Assembly: GCF_000484695.1 (NCBI RefSeq)
Contig: NZ_AXVR01000007.1
Span: 1 to 64,000, forward strand
DNA length: 64,000 nucleotides
Direction: 5' to 3'
Origin: Salinispora cortesiana
Lineage (GTDB): Bacteria > Actinomycetota > Actinomycetes > Mycobacteriales > Micromonosporaceae
Both the position numbers and the translations under genes were made by a program. This document shows positions 24,442-33,996 of the stretch, piece after piece; the stretch's first letter is position 1; every line of letters begins with the position of its first letter. Under the pieces are notes generated by a model that searched no databases, had not been told where the DNA came from, and saw nothing but the letters and a program-made list of their open reading frames with translations.

Positions 24442-25718
24442 CAGCGCTCCTCCTTCGCCGTGGCTTTCATGGTGTGGCCGGCCCGTCGGACGTCCAGTGC
24501 GTCGGCGACGGCGAGTCGCAGCACATCGGTGCTGCCTTCGTAGATGCGCAGGGAGCGGATCTGCCGGTAGAGGCGCTCAGGAACACCGTCCCGGATCACT
24601 CCCGCCGCCCCGAACAGCTGGACGGCGGCGTCGACGGTCTCCTGGGCCGCCTCCGTGGCGTACACCTTGGCGATGTTGGAGTACCGGGCGAAGCGTCGGC
24701 TACCCCGGTCGCACTCCCAGGCGGCCCGTGCCGTCAGCAGCGTCGCGGCGTTGAGTCGAACCTCCATGTCCGCCAGCGATGCCTTCACCAGCTGAAGGTC
24801 GAACAGGGTGCTGCCGAAGGCCCGGCGACTGCGGGTATGGGCCAGTGCGGCGTCGGCGGCGCGGCGGGCGAAGCCGATCGCGGCGGCGGCGACTGTCATC
24901 CGGAACCTTTCGAGCAGGTCCATGGCGATGATGAAGCCCTTGCCGGGCCGGCCGAGGACGGCCTCGGTAGGCACCCGGCAGTGTTCGAACACGAGATGGC
25001 CGAACGAGCGTGGGGCGATCGCGTCGAGTGGCTCCACCCTTACACCAGGATTGTCGGCGGGCACCACGAACGCCGTCAGCCCGAGTGGGCCCGGCCCCTC
25101 GCCGGTCCGCGCGACGACCACGAACAAGTCGGCGATCGTGGCGTGCGCGATCCATGCCTTGGTTCCGTCGAGCACATAGTCGGCCCCTTTCCTCCGGGCG
25201 CTCAGCCCGACCGCGACGACCTCTGAACCCGCCTCCTTCTCGGAGACGGCGAACGCGCCGACCCGCAGCCCCTTGGCCATCGCCGGCAGGTAGCGGCGCC
25301 GCTGCTCCTCGTCGCCGAACCGGATGATGGGTGTCGCCGACAACGACTGGATGGAGTATGCGAAGTCCGCCAGGTCCTCGGTGTAGGCGAGCGCCTCCCG
25401 GGCCAGGCACACGCTCCGCAGGTCGGCGGGGTACTGGTGGGTTCCCGCCTCCGGGTCGAGCCCGGCGAGCCAGCCGTCCGCGCCGAGCAGCTCGACCAGC
25501 CTGCGCCCGGAGTCGTCCGGGTGCGCGCCGCGGATGGTCTCCCACCGGTCGACCTGGCCTTCACACCAGGTGGCGAACTGGTGGGCGAACCGGCGGTGTT
25601 CGTCGTCGTAGAAGGGGAGGTGAAGGATATCGGGGTCGAAAATGGTCGGTTCGTCCACAGTGGTGACTCCAGGTGGGTCACGTTCGTCGGGGGCGGGGAC
25701 CTCGTGACGGGTCGTCAT
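24441..25718 (-). CDS. acyl-CoA dehydrogenase-like flavoprotein (Tri22-like)
   Basis: This 425-residue ACAD-fold enzyme has VGAFAVSEKEAGSEV and YVLDGTKAWIAHA flavin-binding segments, FGSTLFDLQLVKASLADM and the C-terminal RIYEGSTDVLRLAVA with the usual catalytic-base glutamate position (YEGS). In triacsin assembly an ACAD-like enzyme oxidises the ACP-bound acylated hydrazine. Here it lies between the CreE-like and saccharopine dehydrogenase genes with overlapping junctions (ATGA upstream). It could instead desaturate the polyketide chain; the sequence alone does not decide. Confidence 0.8.
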   Translation of the reverse strand: MTTRHEVPAPDERDPPGVTTVDEPTIFDPDILHLPFYDDEHRRFAHQFATWCEGQVDRWETIRGAHPDDSGRRLVELLGADGWLAGLDPEAGTHQYPADLRSVCLAREALAYTEDLADFAYSIQSLSATPIIRFGDEEQRRRYLPAMAKGLRVGAFAVSEKEAGSEVVAVGLSARRKGADYVLDGTKAWIAHATIADLFVVVARTGEGPGPLGLTAFVVPADNPGVRVEPLDAIAPRSFGHLVFEHCRVPTEAVLGRPGKGFIIAMDLLERFRMTVAAAAIGFARRAADAALAHTRSRRAFGSTLFDLQLVKASLADMEVRLNAATLLTARAAWECDRGSRRFARYSNIAKVYATEAAQETVDAAVQLFGAAGVIRDGVPERLYRQIRSLRIYEGSTDVLRLAVADALDVRRAGHTMKATAKEER

Positions 25719-27565
25719 GAGGGTGATGTCGCGCGGGCGATGGCGTCCGCGTCCTCGAGGATCACCGAGCCGACGCTGGGGCGGATGCCCGCTGCGGTGG
25801 CCCAGTGCACGTACTCGGTCGGCACCCCGTAGGCGAACCGCCTCGGGTGGGGAACGCCCGACGCGTCCATCACGCGGTAGGGCCGGGCGGTGACCTCCAG
25901 GCCGCCGCTCTCGTAGTCGTCGTCCCCGTCAGCGATCCGGTAGGGCCGGCACTGCCCGGTCGCGAGCAGATGCCGTAGCAGCGGATTCGTGCTGCGGCGT
26001 AGGTCCGGCTCGGCGATGCGTGCCTCGATCAGCGTTGTCGCCAGCACCTCCGGTCCCCCCAGCTGAGTGGAGCCGATCAGAAAGCCCTCACCACTGGGGG
26101 CCGCACGGACCTGGGTACGCGGTCCGACGACCTGGAGCACGCCAGCCTCGATCAGGGCGATCATCTCCTCGATCCGCGACCGGGGCGGGCCGATGGACAG
26201 GTAGGCGTTCAGTGGGTTGAACCAGCCCACTACCTCGTCGCGGTACGACCTGCCGGTGATCCCCGAGTGGTCGATCGCAAGTCGTACCTCGTTGCGTAGA
26301 TCGCGCAGGACGTCCAGGGCGGCCTTCAACGGGTCGTCGACATTGCCGTTCCTGGCCTGCCGCACGTCGTCGCGTAGGTGGCCCAGCAGCCACCGGTTGA
26401 AGTCCGCGCGGTCGGTGAACGCCTGCTCGCCCCACGGGCATTCGATCCTTCGCCAGTCCCAGTCGTCCCGCTCGGTGAGACCGTATTCGCGCAGGACGTC
26501 CGCCCGACCGTCCGCGGGGGCCGCCAGCAGGTCGGTGAGGTAACGATCGGCCGCCGCCCGTCCCGTGCGCTGGGCCACCAGGGCGTGGTGGTGGACCGCG
26601 CGTACCTCCGCGTCCAGCAGTGGCCACACGTCCCGCTTGAATGTCGCGCCGGGGGTGTTCCGGATGCGCTGAACCGCCTCCAGGGTCAGGAACAGCGGTT
26701 CGTGCCGGCCCGCCGGTCCTTTCTGGTTCTCCCCGCGGGCGTGGTGCGGCACTCCGCGTCGGGATCCGGCGTACAGGACCGGCTCCTGCCCGGAGGGGAG
26801 GTACTGCAGGCCCTCGGGCGAGTTGACGAACTTGCCTCCCCGGCCCTCGGTGAGCAAGGACAGCACGTCGAAGAAGGCCAGCCCGAGCCCCCGGACGGCG
26901 ACGGTCTCCCCGGGGCCGATGCCGTCGAAGTCGGCGTCGGCGGGATTGCCCGGCGGTAGGTAGCGCAACCTGTTGCGGCGCGCGTACGTGGTGAACCGCC
27001 GCTCCTCCTCGGTCGGCTCGTTGGCTCCGTGCCCGAGCGCCAGCACCACGGCGTCCAGGCCGGTGATCCGGGTGTCCTCGTCCAGCGTGACGCACTGGCC
27101 GTCCGCCTCGTCGTCCAGTGCCACCGCCGTCGCCCGGTGGACGACGAAGCGCAGGCCCTCGGGGGCGTTCGCGACCAGGTCCTCGAACACCCACGACAGG
27201 TAGTGGCCGTACTGGACGCGGGACGGGTAGTCATCGGGGCCGAGCTGTTCCGGGCCGGGCCAGGCCCGGCCCGCGTGCATCGGGGAACGGTGTAGCCACT
27301 CGTGCAGGCTCGGACCCGGCCGGATTGGGCCGTAGCAGTGGACACTGTCGTCGGTGAACTGGCTGACCTGGGAGGTCACCGTGTTCATGAGCAGGTGGGA
27401 GGACTGGGTGGTGCGCCAGGTTCGGCCGGGCCCCGGTGGGTAGGGGTCCACGACGTGGACCAGCAGCCGGTGCCCGCCGGGGTGATTGGCACTCAACCGT
27501 TCGAGGACAGCGAGTCCGCGTGGTCCGGCTCCCACGACGCACATCGCACGGATCGGCTGCGGCAA
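25715..27565 (-). CDS. CreE-like flavin monooxygenase (aspartate to nitrosuccinate)
   Basis: This FAD/NAD(P)-binding protein of about 616 residues has CVVGAGPRGLAVLERL (about residues 10-25), a central VLALGHGANEPTEEER-type segment and a second nucleotide loop VAVRGLGLAFFDVL. Size and pattern match CreE/FzmM, which oxidise aspartate stepwise to nitrosuccinate for nitrite release. The CreD-like partner is at 32468-33934 in the same operon. The start is uncertain: TTG 27565 sits 8 bases after AAAGGAG and is preferred over GTG 27571 (too close to the site) and ATG 27622 (no clear site). Its stop overlaps the next start as ATGA. Confidence 0.75.
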   Translation of the reverse strand: MPQPIRAMCVVGAGPRGLAVLERLSANHPGGHRLLVHVVDPYPPGPGRTWRTTQSSHLLMNTVTSQVSQFTDDSVHCYGPIRPGPSLHEWLHRSPMHAGRAWPGPEQLGPDDYPSRVQYGHYLSWVFEDLVANAPEGLRFVVHRATAVALDDEADGQCVTLDEDTRITGLDAVVLALGHGANEPTEEERRFTTYARRNRLRYLPPGNPADADFDGIGPGETVAVRGLGLAFFDVLSLLTEGRGGKFVNSPEGLQYLPSGQEPVLYAGSRRGVPHHARGENQKGPAGRHEPLFLTLEAVQRIRNTPGATFKRDVWPLLDAEVRAVHHHALVAQRTGRAAADRYLTDLLAAPADGRADVLREYGLTERDDWDWRRIECPWGEQAFTDRADFNRWLLGHLRDDVRQARNGNVDDPLKAALDVLRDLRNEVRLAIDHSGITGRSYRDEVVGWFNPLNAYLSIGPPRSRIEEMIALIEAGVLQVVGPRTQVRAAPSGEGFLIGSTQLGGPEVLATTLIEARIAEPDLRRSTNPLLRHLLATGQCRPYRIADGDDDYESGGLEVTARPYRVMDASGVPHPRRFAYGVPTEYVHWATAAGIRPSVGSVILEDADAIARATSPS

Positions 27566-27630
27566 GGTCACATCTCCTTTGTCCGGCGTGCGCGAACGCA
27601 CCGAGTGCCAGGAAGCGGTCATGGCGACGG

Positions 27631-27879
27631 CTATTTCGCTTCGGCGCGACGATTTACCTCTTTCGTGAACTCACCGAGGTCCAGGTCGGTCAGCTTCTCC
27701 ATCTCCTCGTCCGAGAATTCGACGCCGAATTTGTCGAGCTGCATGACGAGTTCGGCCAAAGAGAGTGACTCCAATTCGAGTCCGCCGTCGCCCAGCGGGG
27801 TTTCGTCGGTCGCCGACTCCACATCGAACTTCATGTCACGGAGCGCGGAAAAGATGAACTCTCGCAGGTCAGTGGACAT
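27631..27879 (-). CDS. acyl carrier protein for polyketide extension
   Basis: The 82-residue protein is acidic and helical with the phosphopantetheine serine at about residue 38 in GGLELESLSLAELVMQL. The usual DSL is ESL, as seen in carriers of highly reducing type II PKS systems. AGGGAGG precedes its ATG. A 131-base gap without a gene separates it from the ferredoxin reductase upstream, the longest gap but one inside the operon, so an internal promoter is possible. It should carry the growing chain for the KS, ketoreductase and HadAB-type dehydratase. Confidence 0.85.
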   Translation of the reverse strand: MSTDLREFIFSALRDMKFDVESATDETPLGDGGLELESLSLAELVMQLDKFGVEFSDEEMEKLTDLDLGEFTKEVNRRAEAK

Positions 27880-28010
27880 GGTTGTACCTCCCTGATCAGG
27901 GGTTTTTGGGTGCGTGGGAGCGCCCCGGGAATGGGTGAGGACAGGTGCGAAAGTGGGAAGGGTGGTAGTGGGTTGGTTTGCCGGCGGTTTCCTTTGTTCC
28001 GGGTTCGCTC

Positions 28011-29204
28011 CTAGAAGTAGTTACCGGGCTGGAAGTCGACTTCGATGTCGGTCAGGGGATAGGCGACACAGGAGTGCGCGTAGCCGAACCTCCGGTCGCT
28101 CGTGCGTAGCCGGGCTTCCTCGGCGTGGACGACCTCGCCGGAGCAGACCTTGACCCGGCAGTCCCCGCATTCGCCGGAGCGGCAGGACGCCGCCGGTGGC
28201 ATCCCGTTCTCCTCCAGTGCGTAGATCAGCTCCCGGCCGCGGGGCATCTGGAAACTCTTACCTCCCCGCACGCTGACCGTGACCGCACCTGTGGGATCGA
28301 CGCCACTCGGCCAGTCGGGGGCGTCCGGCGGCGACTTGGCGACGTAGTTGGCCTCCATTCGGATGCGTCGACCGGGCAGCCCGAGCGACTCCAGTTCCCC
28401 GACGAGATACGGGTACTTGTACGCGGGCCCGCATACGTACGTCATGCGTCCGGTCAACGGTCCGGCAAGCTTGACGATGAGCGGGGCGTTGAGTGGTTTC
28501 ACCGCGCCGGTCCAGCCGGGGTCGGCCTGGGCCAGAATGTGGTGGACCACGATGTTCGGGTACTGCCGCTCGATTGCCTCGAGTTCGTCCTGGAAGATGA
28601 TGTCGTCCGAGCGCCGGGAGCCGTAGAGCAGTGTCATTCGGCGTGGCAGGCCCAACTCGACGATCTCCCGGATCATGCTCATCGCTGGCGCCACCCCGGA
28701 ACCACCGGCGAGGAACAGCAGGTCGTCCCCGTGGAACAGCGGATCGTGGGTGAACGTGCCCATCGGCCCGCCGCTGGTGAAGCGGTCACCGATGGATACC
28801 TCGTCCAGCAGATAGTTGCTGACGAGACCGCCGGGTAGTCGGCGTACGGTCAAGTCGTAGTGGTCCCGTCGGGTCGGGCTGGACGAAATGGAGAAGGCCC
28901 GGTTGGTGTGGATGTCGCCGACCTGAACGTCCAGGCTGAGGTACTGCCCGGCGCGGAACGGCGGAAGGCTCCCCCCGGCGGCGCGTCGCAGCCGCAGGGT
29001 CTTCGTTGTCGATGTCTCATCGATCAGCTCCGTCACCGTCAGCTCGAGCTTCCGCGGGTGGTAGGGCTCGACCTCGACCCGCGCGTCGGCCCGGTGCGCC
29101 GCCTGGTTCGCCGCGTGCGCCTTGAGCCGTTCGACGACGCCGTCCGCTCCTTCGAGCAGACGGGCCAATGGATTGACCGAGGGGGTATATGGCGGGTTTG
29201 TCAT
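28011..29204 (-). CDS. ferredoxin-NADPH reductase fused to 2Fe-2S domain (copy A)
   Basis: This 397-residue electron-transfer protein has an FAD domain with AFSISSSPTRRDHYDLTVR (RxYS-type FAD site around SISSSP), an NAD(P) domain with FLAGGSGVAPAMSMIRE (about 165-181) and YVCGP. A C-terminal plant-type 2Fe-2S domain has CRSGECGDC (about 341-349) plus a downstream HSC ligand. The layout fits phenol-hydroxylase or hybrid-cluster-type reductases. It is immediately downstream of a phytoene-desaturase-like oxidoreductase; a paralogous pair in the same order is at 44982-47656. It probably feeds electrons to a cluster oxygenase or desaturase. The N-terminal 45 residues are a family-atypical extension shared with copy B. 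Confidence 0.85.
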   Translation of the reverse strand: MTNPPYTPSVNPLARLLEGADGVVERLKAHAANQAAHRADARVEVEPYHPRKLELTVTELIDETSTTKTLRLRRAAGGSLPPFRAGQYLSLDVQVGDIHTNRAFSISSSPTRRDHYDLTVRRLPGGLVSNYLLDEVSIGDRFTSGGPMGTFTHDPLFHGDDLLFLAGGSGVAPAMSMIREIVELGLPRRMTLLYGSRRSDDIIFQDELEAIERQYPNIVVHHILAQADPGWTGAVKPLNAPLIVKLAGPLTGRMTYVCGPAYKYPYLVGELESLGLPGRRIRMEANYVAKSPPDAPDWPSGVDPTGAVTVSVRGGKSFQMPRGRELIYALEENGMPPAASCRSGECGDCRVKVCSGEVVHAEEARLRTSDRRFGYAHSCVAYPLTDIEVDFQPGNYF

Positions 29205-29226
29205 GTCCCACTCCGCTCTCTCGAAG

Positions 29227-30732
29227 TCACTGGCCCATGGCGAGCAGCCCCTGGCAGCGCCGGGAAGCTGTCACGAGGTTGGAGTTGTAGCCGCCGGCCG
29301 TCGTCCAGTTACTGGTCAGCAGCAGGCCCGGCACGTTCTGCCTGAGGTCCTCGTCGTGGAACAGCCAGCTGTCGGTGATGTCCTGGTCGAAGCCGTAGAT
29401 GGCACCGCCGGGCTGGTTGGTGTAGCGCTTGAAAGTCAGCGGTGTGGCCAGCTCGGCCTCCTCGATCGCGTCCCGGAGGCCGGGTACGAGAGTCTCCGCC
29501 AGGTCCAGTTGGGACTCCGCGTAGGAGGCCTTCGCCGCGGCGTAGTCCTCCGGCGCCAGCGATTCCCACGGCTCGGCGTACTGGATCGCGGAGAGCACAA
29601 CCTGGGTGCAGCCCTTGGGGGCGAAGCCGGTCGGCTGCACGTCGTAACAGGTCACGATCAGGAATGGGCAGGGCTCGGTGAGGGAGTAGGCCCCACGCAG
29701 CACCGACTGCTCGTCCAGACTGGCGGAGAGAAACGTCGTCGCCGCGGTGAAGCCCAACTCCTTCGGCGACGCGTCCACTCCGAGGAACAGACACGTCGCC
29801 GATGCCCCGGGCCGCCGGGCACGCAGACCCTGCAGAACATTGGCGGGTACCACCCCCGGGTCGTCCAGCAGCCGGGTGTACGTCGTCGTCGACGGTGCGT
29901 TGGAGACCACCAGCTTGGCGCCAACCGTGTCACCGTTTTCCAACCGCACTCCCACCGCGGACCCCCCGTGGGTCAGAATCTGTACGACCTCGGTGTTCAG
30001 TCGCAGCTCGCCTCCGGCCTCCTCGAAAGACTCCACGAGCGCGGAGGAGAGCGCCTGACCGCCGCCGACGACCTGGTACGGCCTGGTCTCCACATACAGC
30101 GTCAGGAGTCGGGCCATGTCCATGAAGGCGATTCGGTGCGGAAGCTGTCCGTTGTAGCTCCAGTACGAGGACAACACGAGCTTCAGCCGTTCGTCGGTGA
30201 AGAACTCGTCCAGTACCTCACGGAAGGTCCGCAGTGCGTAACGGCGTACGTCGGGAAGGGTCTTCAGCCACTCCAGCTGTTCCGGAATCCGGTGCAGGTT
30301 GACCCGCGCGGTCAGCTGCCACAGCCCGGTCTCCCGGACGATCTCCAGGAACCGCACGATCTGTGGCCGGTTGCCGGGGCTGAGGCCGTCCAGCACGTCC
30401 GCCAGACCCGACCAGTCGTGGGGCAGCCGGACATCGACCTCCCCCGGCACGACCGTCCGGCACAGATCACGATCTTCCAGCCATTCCAATCGGCGCGTCA
30501 CGTCCAGCTCGTCCAGCACCGCCTTCAGGGGACCGTGCCCGCCCATGCCGCCCAGCTGGTGCAGCGATACCTCGAATTCGAAGCGGCCCCGTACGAAGGA
30601 GGTGGCCGCGCCGCCGGGAACGCTGTGCCGTTCCAACAGCAGCGTTCGCCTGCCCCCACGCTGCAGGGTGGTGGCTGCGGCGAGGCCGCCGAGCCCGCTA
30701 CCGATGACGATCACGTCGTAGTTGGTACTCAT
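29227..30732 (-). CDS. phytoene-desaturase-like FAD oxidoreductase (copy A)
   Basis: This 501-residue CrtI-family protein has VIVIGSGLGGLAAATTLQRGG (FAD loop IGSGLGGLAAA, residues 10-20), LERHSVPGGAATSF, and a C-terminal flavin-binding NLVTASRRCQGLL region. CrtI-like enzymes desaturate or isomerise polyene chains, which suits an unsaturated acyl product. It pairs with the ferredoxin reductase 22 bases downstream. Copy B (46166-47656) is clearly homologous along its length, e.g. GGAATSFVRGRFEFEVSLHQ is identical. The substrate is unknown. Confidence 0.8.
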   Translation of the reverse strand: MSTNYDVIVIGSGLGGLAAATTLQRGGRRTLLLERHSVPGGAATSFVRGRFEFEVSLHQLGGMGGHGPLKAVLDELDVTRRLEWLEDRDLCRTVVPGEVDVRLPHDWSGLADVLDGLSPGNRPQIVRFLEIVRETGLWQLTARVNLHRIPEQLEWLKTLPDVRRYALRTFREVLDEFFTDERLKLVLSSYWSYNGQLPHRIAFMDMARLLTLYVETRPYQVVGGGQALSSALVESFEEAGGELRLNTEVVQILTHGGSAVGVRLENGDTVGAKLVVSNAPSTTTYTRLLDDPGVVPANVLQGLRARRPGASATCLFLGVDASPKELGFTAATTFLSASLDEQSVLRGAYSLTEPCPFLIVTCYDVQPTGFAPKGCTQVVLSAIQYAEPWESLAPEDYAAAKASYAESQLDLAETLVPGLRDAIEEAELATPLTFKRYTNQPGGAIYGFDQDITDSWLFHDEDLRQNVPGLLLTSNWTTAGGYNSNLVTASRRCQGLLAMGQ

Positions 30733-30800
30733 GTTGGAATCTCCTTTCCCGGACCGGGTCGGCGCCCCGTGCCGCCCAACCGGGCGGGTAGTGAACCTGG

Positions 30801-32471
30801 TCAGCGACCAGCGACCAGCGTCCTGGCCTGTTCGCGCAGGATCCGCTTGAGGACCTTGCCGGTGATGCCCACGGGAATCGTGTCCTCCGGGACGAGCACG
30901 GCGCCCGCTACCGTGGGTAGGCCGTGCCTGGTCAGCGCCGCGTTCACCCAGGCCGTCGGATCCTCCGGCGCCGTCACCCCATCGGCGAGTTCCAGCAGGA
31001 CGTACGTCTCTGCGACGCCCTCGTCCTCCCAGCCGAACCGAACGTCCTCGTCGGCCAGGCCGACAATGGTGCAGTCACGGATCTCCTCGTACTCGCTGAG
31101 CAGCAGCTCCTCGGTGTACGCGCTGTAGACGAACCCTTCGGAGGTACGGATGGCGTCACTGGTGCGATCAAGGTGGTAGAAGTTGTTGCCGGCGTCCCGG
31201 TACACCAGGTCACCGGTGAGGAAGTAGCCCCCGAGCCACTGCTGGTGCCAGCGCACGTTGTCGTTCCAGAAGCCCGGCGTCAGTGACTGGGATCGCACAC
31301 CGAGTCGGCCCACCGCGCCGGGTGGCAGGACCTCACCGTCCTCGGAGAGTGCTGCGGCCTCGGCAAAGCGCATCGGACGACCGATACAGCGACCCATGCT
31401 CGGGGCGCCCGGGCGGTGGACATAGTCGAACAGGACGTAGCCCATCTCGGTCGAGCCGAAGATGTCGAGGAAGATCGCACCCGGAGCCAGCTTTGGCTTC
31501 AGGTCACGGCCGGTTACCGGATGTTGGCCCTTTTCCAGGAGCCGTCTGATGTGCACCACGTGGGCGGCGTCTCCGGAGGCGTAGTACCCCTCGACGCAGG
31601 ACAGATCGCGGTCCGTCAGGTCCTCGCCGGCCATTTCCATGAACGTGTGCGTGAACCCGAACACGATGGTCGGGCGGAACCTCTCGATCCCGTCCAGCAC
31701 GCCCTTACCGCTCGGATCGGTGAAGTGGATCACCGGTGCCCCCAGCAACAGGCCCAACAAAGTGTTCGACATCGCCGATACGTGGTGTCCCGGCAGTGCC
31801 AGCAGCCGCGAGCGGGTGCTGCAGTCCAAGCCATCCGACAACCGGCTCAGGGCCCCGTGGAACAGCGTCGTGTGGGTGTGGAACGCCGACTTCGGGATAC
31901 CCGTGGTGCCGGAGGAGTGGGAGATGAGAATGGGGTCGTTCGGGGCGTGTCGGAACGGGTAGTTCTCGGGACGGTGCGCCCGGTCCTCGGGGGTGATCTC
32001 GGCCTGCAGCGCCACGAACAACGGCGGAACGTCGTCCCGCAGGTGGTCCTGTAGCTCCTTGTGCCAGGGCTCGCGTGTCATGATGCCCACGACCCGCTGT
32101 CGACGGATGTACTCGCGCCGGGTCTCCAGCGGCATGTTGGCGTTCACCAGGGACGCGATCGCACCGATGCTGGTGAGCGCCATCAGGTTCAGCGCGAAGT
32201 CGGTGATCGACGTCGTCACGATGGCGACCGCGTCCTTGGCCCGTACGCCGTTGCGCCGGTAGAACCCGGCGTAGGTCGCCACGACCTCGTGCAGTTCGCC
32301 GAGGGTGAGTACCTCGGGGTGGTTGCCGGCGGGATCGCGCCACGTGCCGTCGAGCCACAGCACCTGCCCCTCCAGGGACCGACCGTAGCGAGTGAGCCGG
32401 TGCAGCACGTTGCCCGCACCGAGAGCCCGGTCGTCGAGAATCGTCCGGCGGAGTTGCTCGTTGATCATCAT
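30801..32471 (-). CDS. adenylating enzyme, candidate nitrite-using N-nitrosation enzyme (CreM/Tri17 type)
   Basis: The 556-residue ANL-fold protein has ISHSSGTTGIPKSAFHTHTT (as ILISHSSGTTGIPKS, about 182-196), IFLDIFGSTEMGYVLFD (A5-like), GGYFLTGDLVYRD and a C-terminal PVGITGKVLKR with the catalytic lysine. It is not typical of fatty-acyl ligases. Its ATG overlaps the stop of the CreD-like nitrite-releasing lyase, so nitrite production and this enzyme are translated together. CreM and Tri17 are ANL-type enzymes that activate nitrite for N-N bond formation, and this is the better of the two cluster ligases for that job. Assignment rests on neighbours and family. Confidence 0.72.
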   Translation of the reverse strand: MMINEQLRRTILDDRALGAGNVLHRLTRYGRSLEGQVLWLDGTWRDPAGNHPEVLTLGELHEVVATYAGFYRRNGVRAKDAVAIVTTSITDFALNLMALTSIGAIASLVNANMPLETRREYIRRQRVVGIMTREPWHKELQDHLRDDVPPLFVALQAEITPEDRAHRPENYPFRHAPNDPILISHSSGTTGIPKSAFHTHTTLFHGALSRLSDGLDCSTRSRLLALPGHHVSAMSNTLLGLLLGAPVIHFTDPSGKGVLDGIERFRPTIVFGFTHTFMEMAGEDLTDRDLSCVEGYYASGDAAHVVHIRRLLEKGQHPVTGRDLKPKLAPGAIFLDIFGSTEMGYVLFDYVHRPGAPSMGRCIGRPMRFAEAAALSEDGEVLPPGAVGRLGVRSQSLTPGFWNDNVRWHQQWLGGYFLTGDLVYRDAGNNFYHLDRTSDAIRTSEGFVYSAYTEELLLSEYEEIRDCTIVGLADEDVRFGWEDEGVAETYVLLELADGVTAPEDPTAWVNAALTRHGLPTVAGAVLVPEDTIPVGITGKVLKRILREQARTLVAGR

Positions 32472-33934
32472 TGTTTCGCCTCCGGTTCCTGTGACGGGGT
32501 GAGAGGGGTGGCTGCCGTGTGGGCGCGGTGCACGGCACGATCGACCAGGGGCGCGGCGGCCCCGAGGTAGCCCTCCGGATCGAGAAGTTCATCGAGCGAG
32601 TCGAGGCACGCGGACCGTCCGTTGACAAGTCCGGCCTCGTTGAGCGCATGTCGCAGGGCGTCGGCCGCGGGCATTCCCATCTCGGTGTCCCGAACCGCGC
32701 GGGTCACCGCCTCCTTGGCCCGCTGGCGGCCCAACTCCTGACCGAGCGCCACGGACAACCGCTCGGCCACCAGACTGCTCCCGGTCAGGGACAGGTTCGC
32801 GCGGATTCGTTCGGTCGCCACGACCAAACCCTGCGCCAGTTCGGCTGCGGTGTGGCTCGCGCCGGCAGCCAGCCGCAGGCACTCCCGAAGCGGCTGCCAC
32901 TCCGCGTGCCAGGCTCCCGAGGACCGCTCGTCCTCGGCCACCATCGACTGACCCAGCACCAGCGCGTACACCGGGATCTGCCTGGCGGCCGTCGCGACCA
33001 GGACGCTCAGCACCGGGTTGCGCTTCTGCGGCATTGCCGAGGACTGCCCGCGACCCACCGCCGCGGGCTCGGCCACCTCGGCGATCTCGGTGCGGGACAG
33101 GATGAGCACGTCCGCGGCGAACTTGCCGAGCGCGCCGCCCACAAAGTTCAGCACGGCGGCCAGATCGGCGATCGGAGTGCGGACGGCATGCCAGGGCAGC
33201 GTCGGCTGGGCGAGGCCCAACTCGTCCGCGACCAGTGTGGCCAGTCGAAGCTCGGGATGATCGTCGGCCACGCCGGCGGCGGTCAGGTGGTCGTGGTATG
33301 CCGCGAGCGTGCCGGCCGCCCCACCCATCGACACCGGCAGTCCCTGACGCAGCAGGGCGTCCACCCGTTCGTGAGCGTCGCAGATCAGGGTGAGCCAGGT
33401 CGCCGCCTTGGTTCCGAACGTGGTGGGGACCGCGTGCTGGGTCAGGGTGCGGGCGACGGCTGCGGTGCCGCGGTGGTCCCGGGCGAGTTCCGCGAGAGCG
33501 GTTCGGATGCGCACCAGGTCGTCTCGGACGAGGCACAGCGCGCGGGTGGCGACCAGCATGGCCGCAGAGTCCAGGACGTCCTGACTGGTGCTTCCGGCGT
33601 GCACGTGCCCGGCCGCTTCCGGGGCGGTGCTGGCGACCAGCCCAGTGAGGTGCTTGACGAAGCCGACGACCGGGTTGGCGGCCTCCCGGCCGAGGCGGGC
33701 CAACTCCACCAGGTCCAGCTGGCCACCCTCGCCGGCCCTGCGGATCGCGGCGGCCGTACCGTCCGGGACCGCGCCGAGACGTGCCTGGGCGGTGGCCAGC
33801 GCGGCCTCGAACTCGACCATCGCCGCCAGCCACGCCTCGTCCGAGGTGACAGCTTCGACCGGGGTGCCGGCCCAGACCGGGGACAGCAACCCCGAGTCGG
33901 TGCCGGCCGGCCGGGTGTTCTCCGTTGCGGACAA
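32468..33934 (-). CDS. CreD-like nitrosuccinate lyase (aspartase/fumarase superfamily)
   Basis: This 488-residue protein carries the superfamily signature GQSSAMPQKRNPVLS (about 289-303), HVHAGSTSQDVLDSAA (about 108-123) and TLTQHAVPTTFG. It resembles 3-carboxymuconate cycloisomerases, as CreD/FzmL do. CreD splits nitrosuccinate to fumarate and nitrous acid, completing nitrite supply with the CreE-like enzyme. TTG 33934 is the preferred start because AGAGGAG lies 5 bases upstream; ATG 33949 would put that site inside the gene. The stop overlaps the adenylating enzyme's start. Confidence 0.78.
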   Translation of the reverse strand: MSATENTRPAGTDSGLLSPVWAGTPVEAVTSDEAWLAAMVEFEAALATAQARLGAVPDGTAAAIRRAGEGGQLDLVELARLGREAANPVVGFVKHLTGLVASTAPEAAGHVHAGSTSQDVLDSAAMLVATRALCLVRDDLVRIRTALAELARDHRGTAAVARTLTQHAVPTTFGTKAATWLTLICDAHERVDALLRQGLPVSMGGAAGTLAAYHDHLTAAGVADDHPELRLATLVADELGLAQPTLPWHAVRTPIADLAAVLNFVGGALGKFAADVLILSRTEIAEVAEPAAVGRGQSSAMPQKRNPVLSVLVATAARQIPVYALVLGQSMVAEDERSSGAWHAEWQPLRECLRLAAGASHTAAELAQGLVVATERIRANLSLTGSSLVAERLSVALGQELGRQRAKEAVTRAVRDTEMGMPAADALRHALNEAGLVNGRSACLDSLDELLDPEGYLGAAAPLVDRAVHRAHTAATPLTPSQEPEAKQ

Positions 33935-33996
33935 CTTGGCTCCTCTCATACAGGTGGCCGTTGGGTCACCGGTGGCAGGCGGGGCAGTCCGGGCGC

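Noticed and set aside
29122..31128. Very long plus-strand frame (over 600 codons) opposite the oxidase and adenylating-enzyme genes
   Set aside because: High-GC antisense shadow; the minus-strand genes have clear motifs and the plus frame has none.
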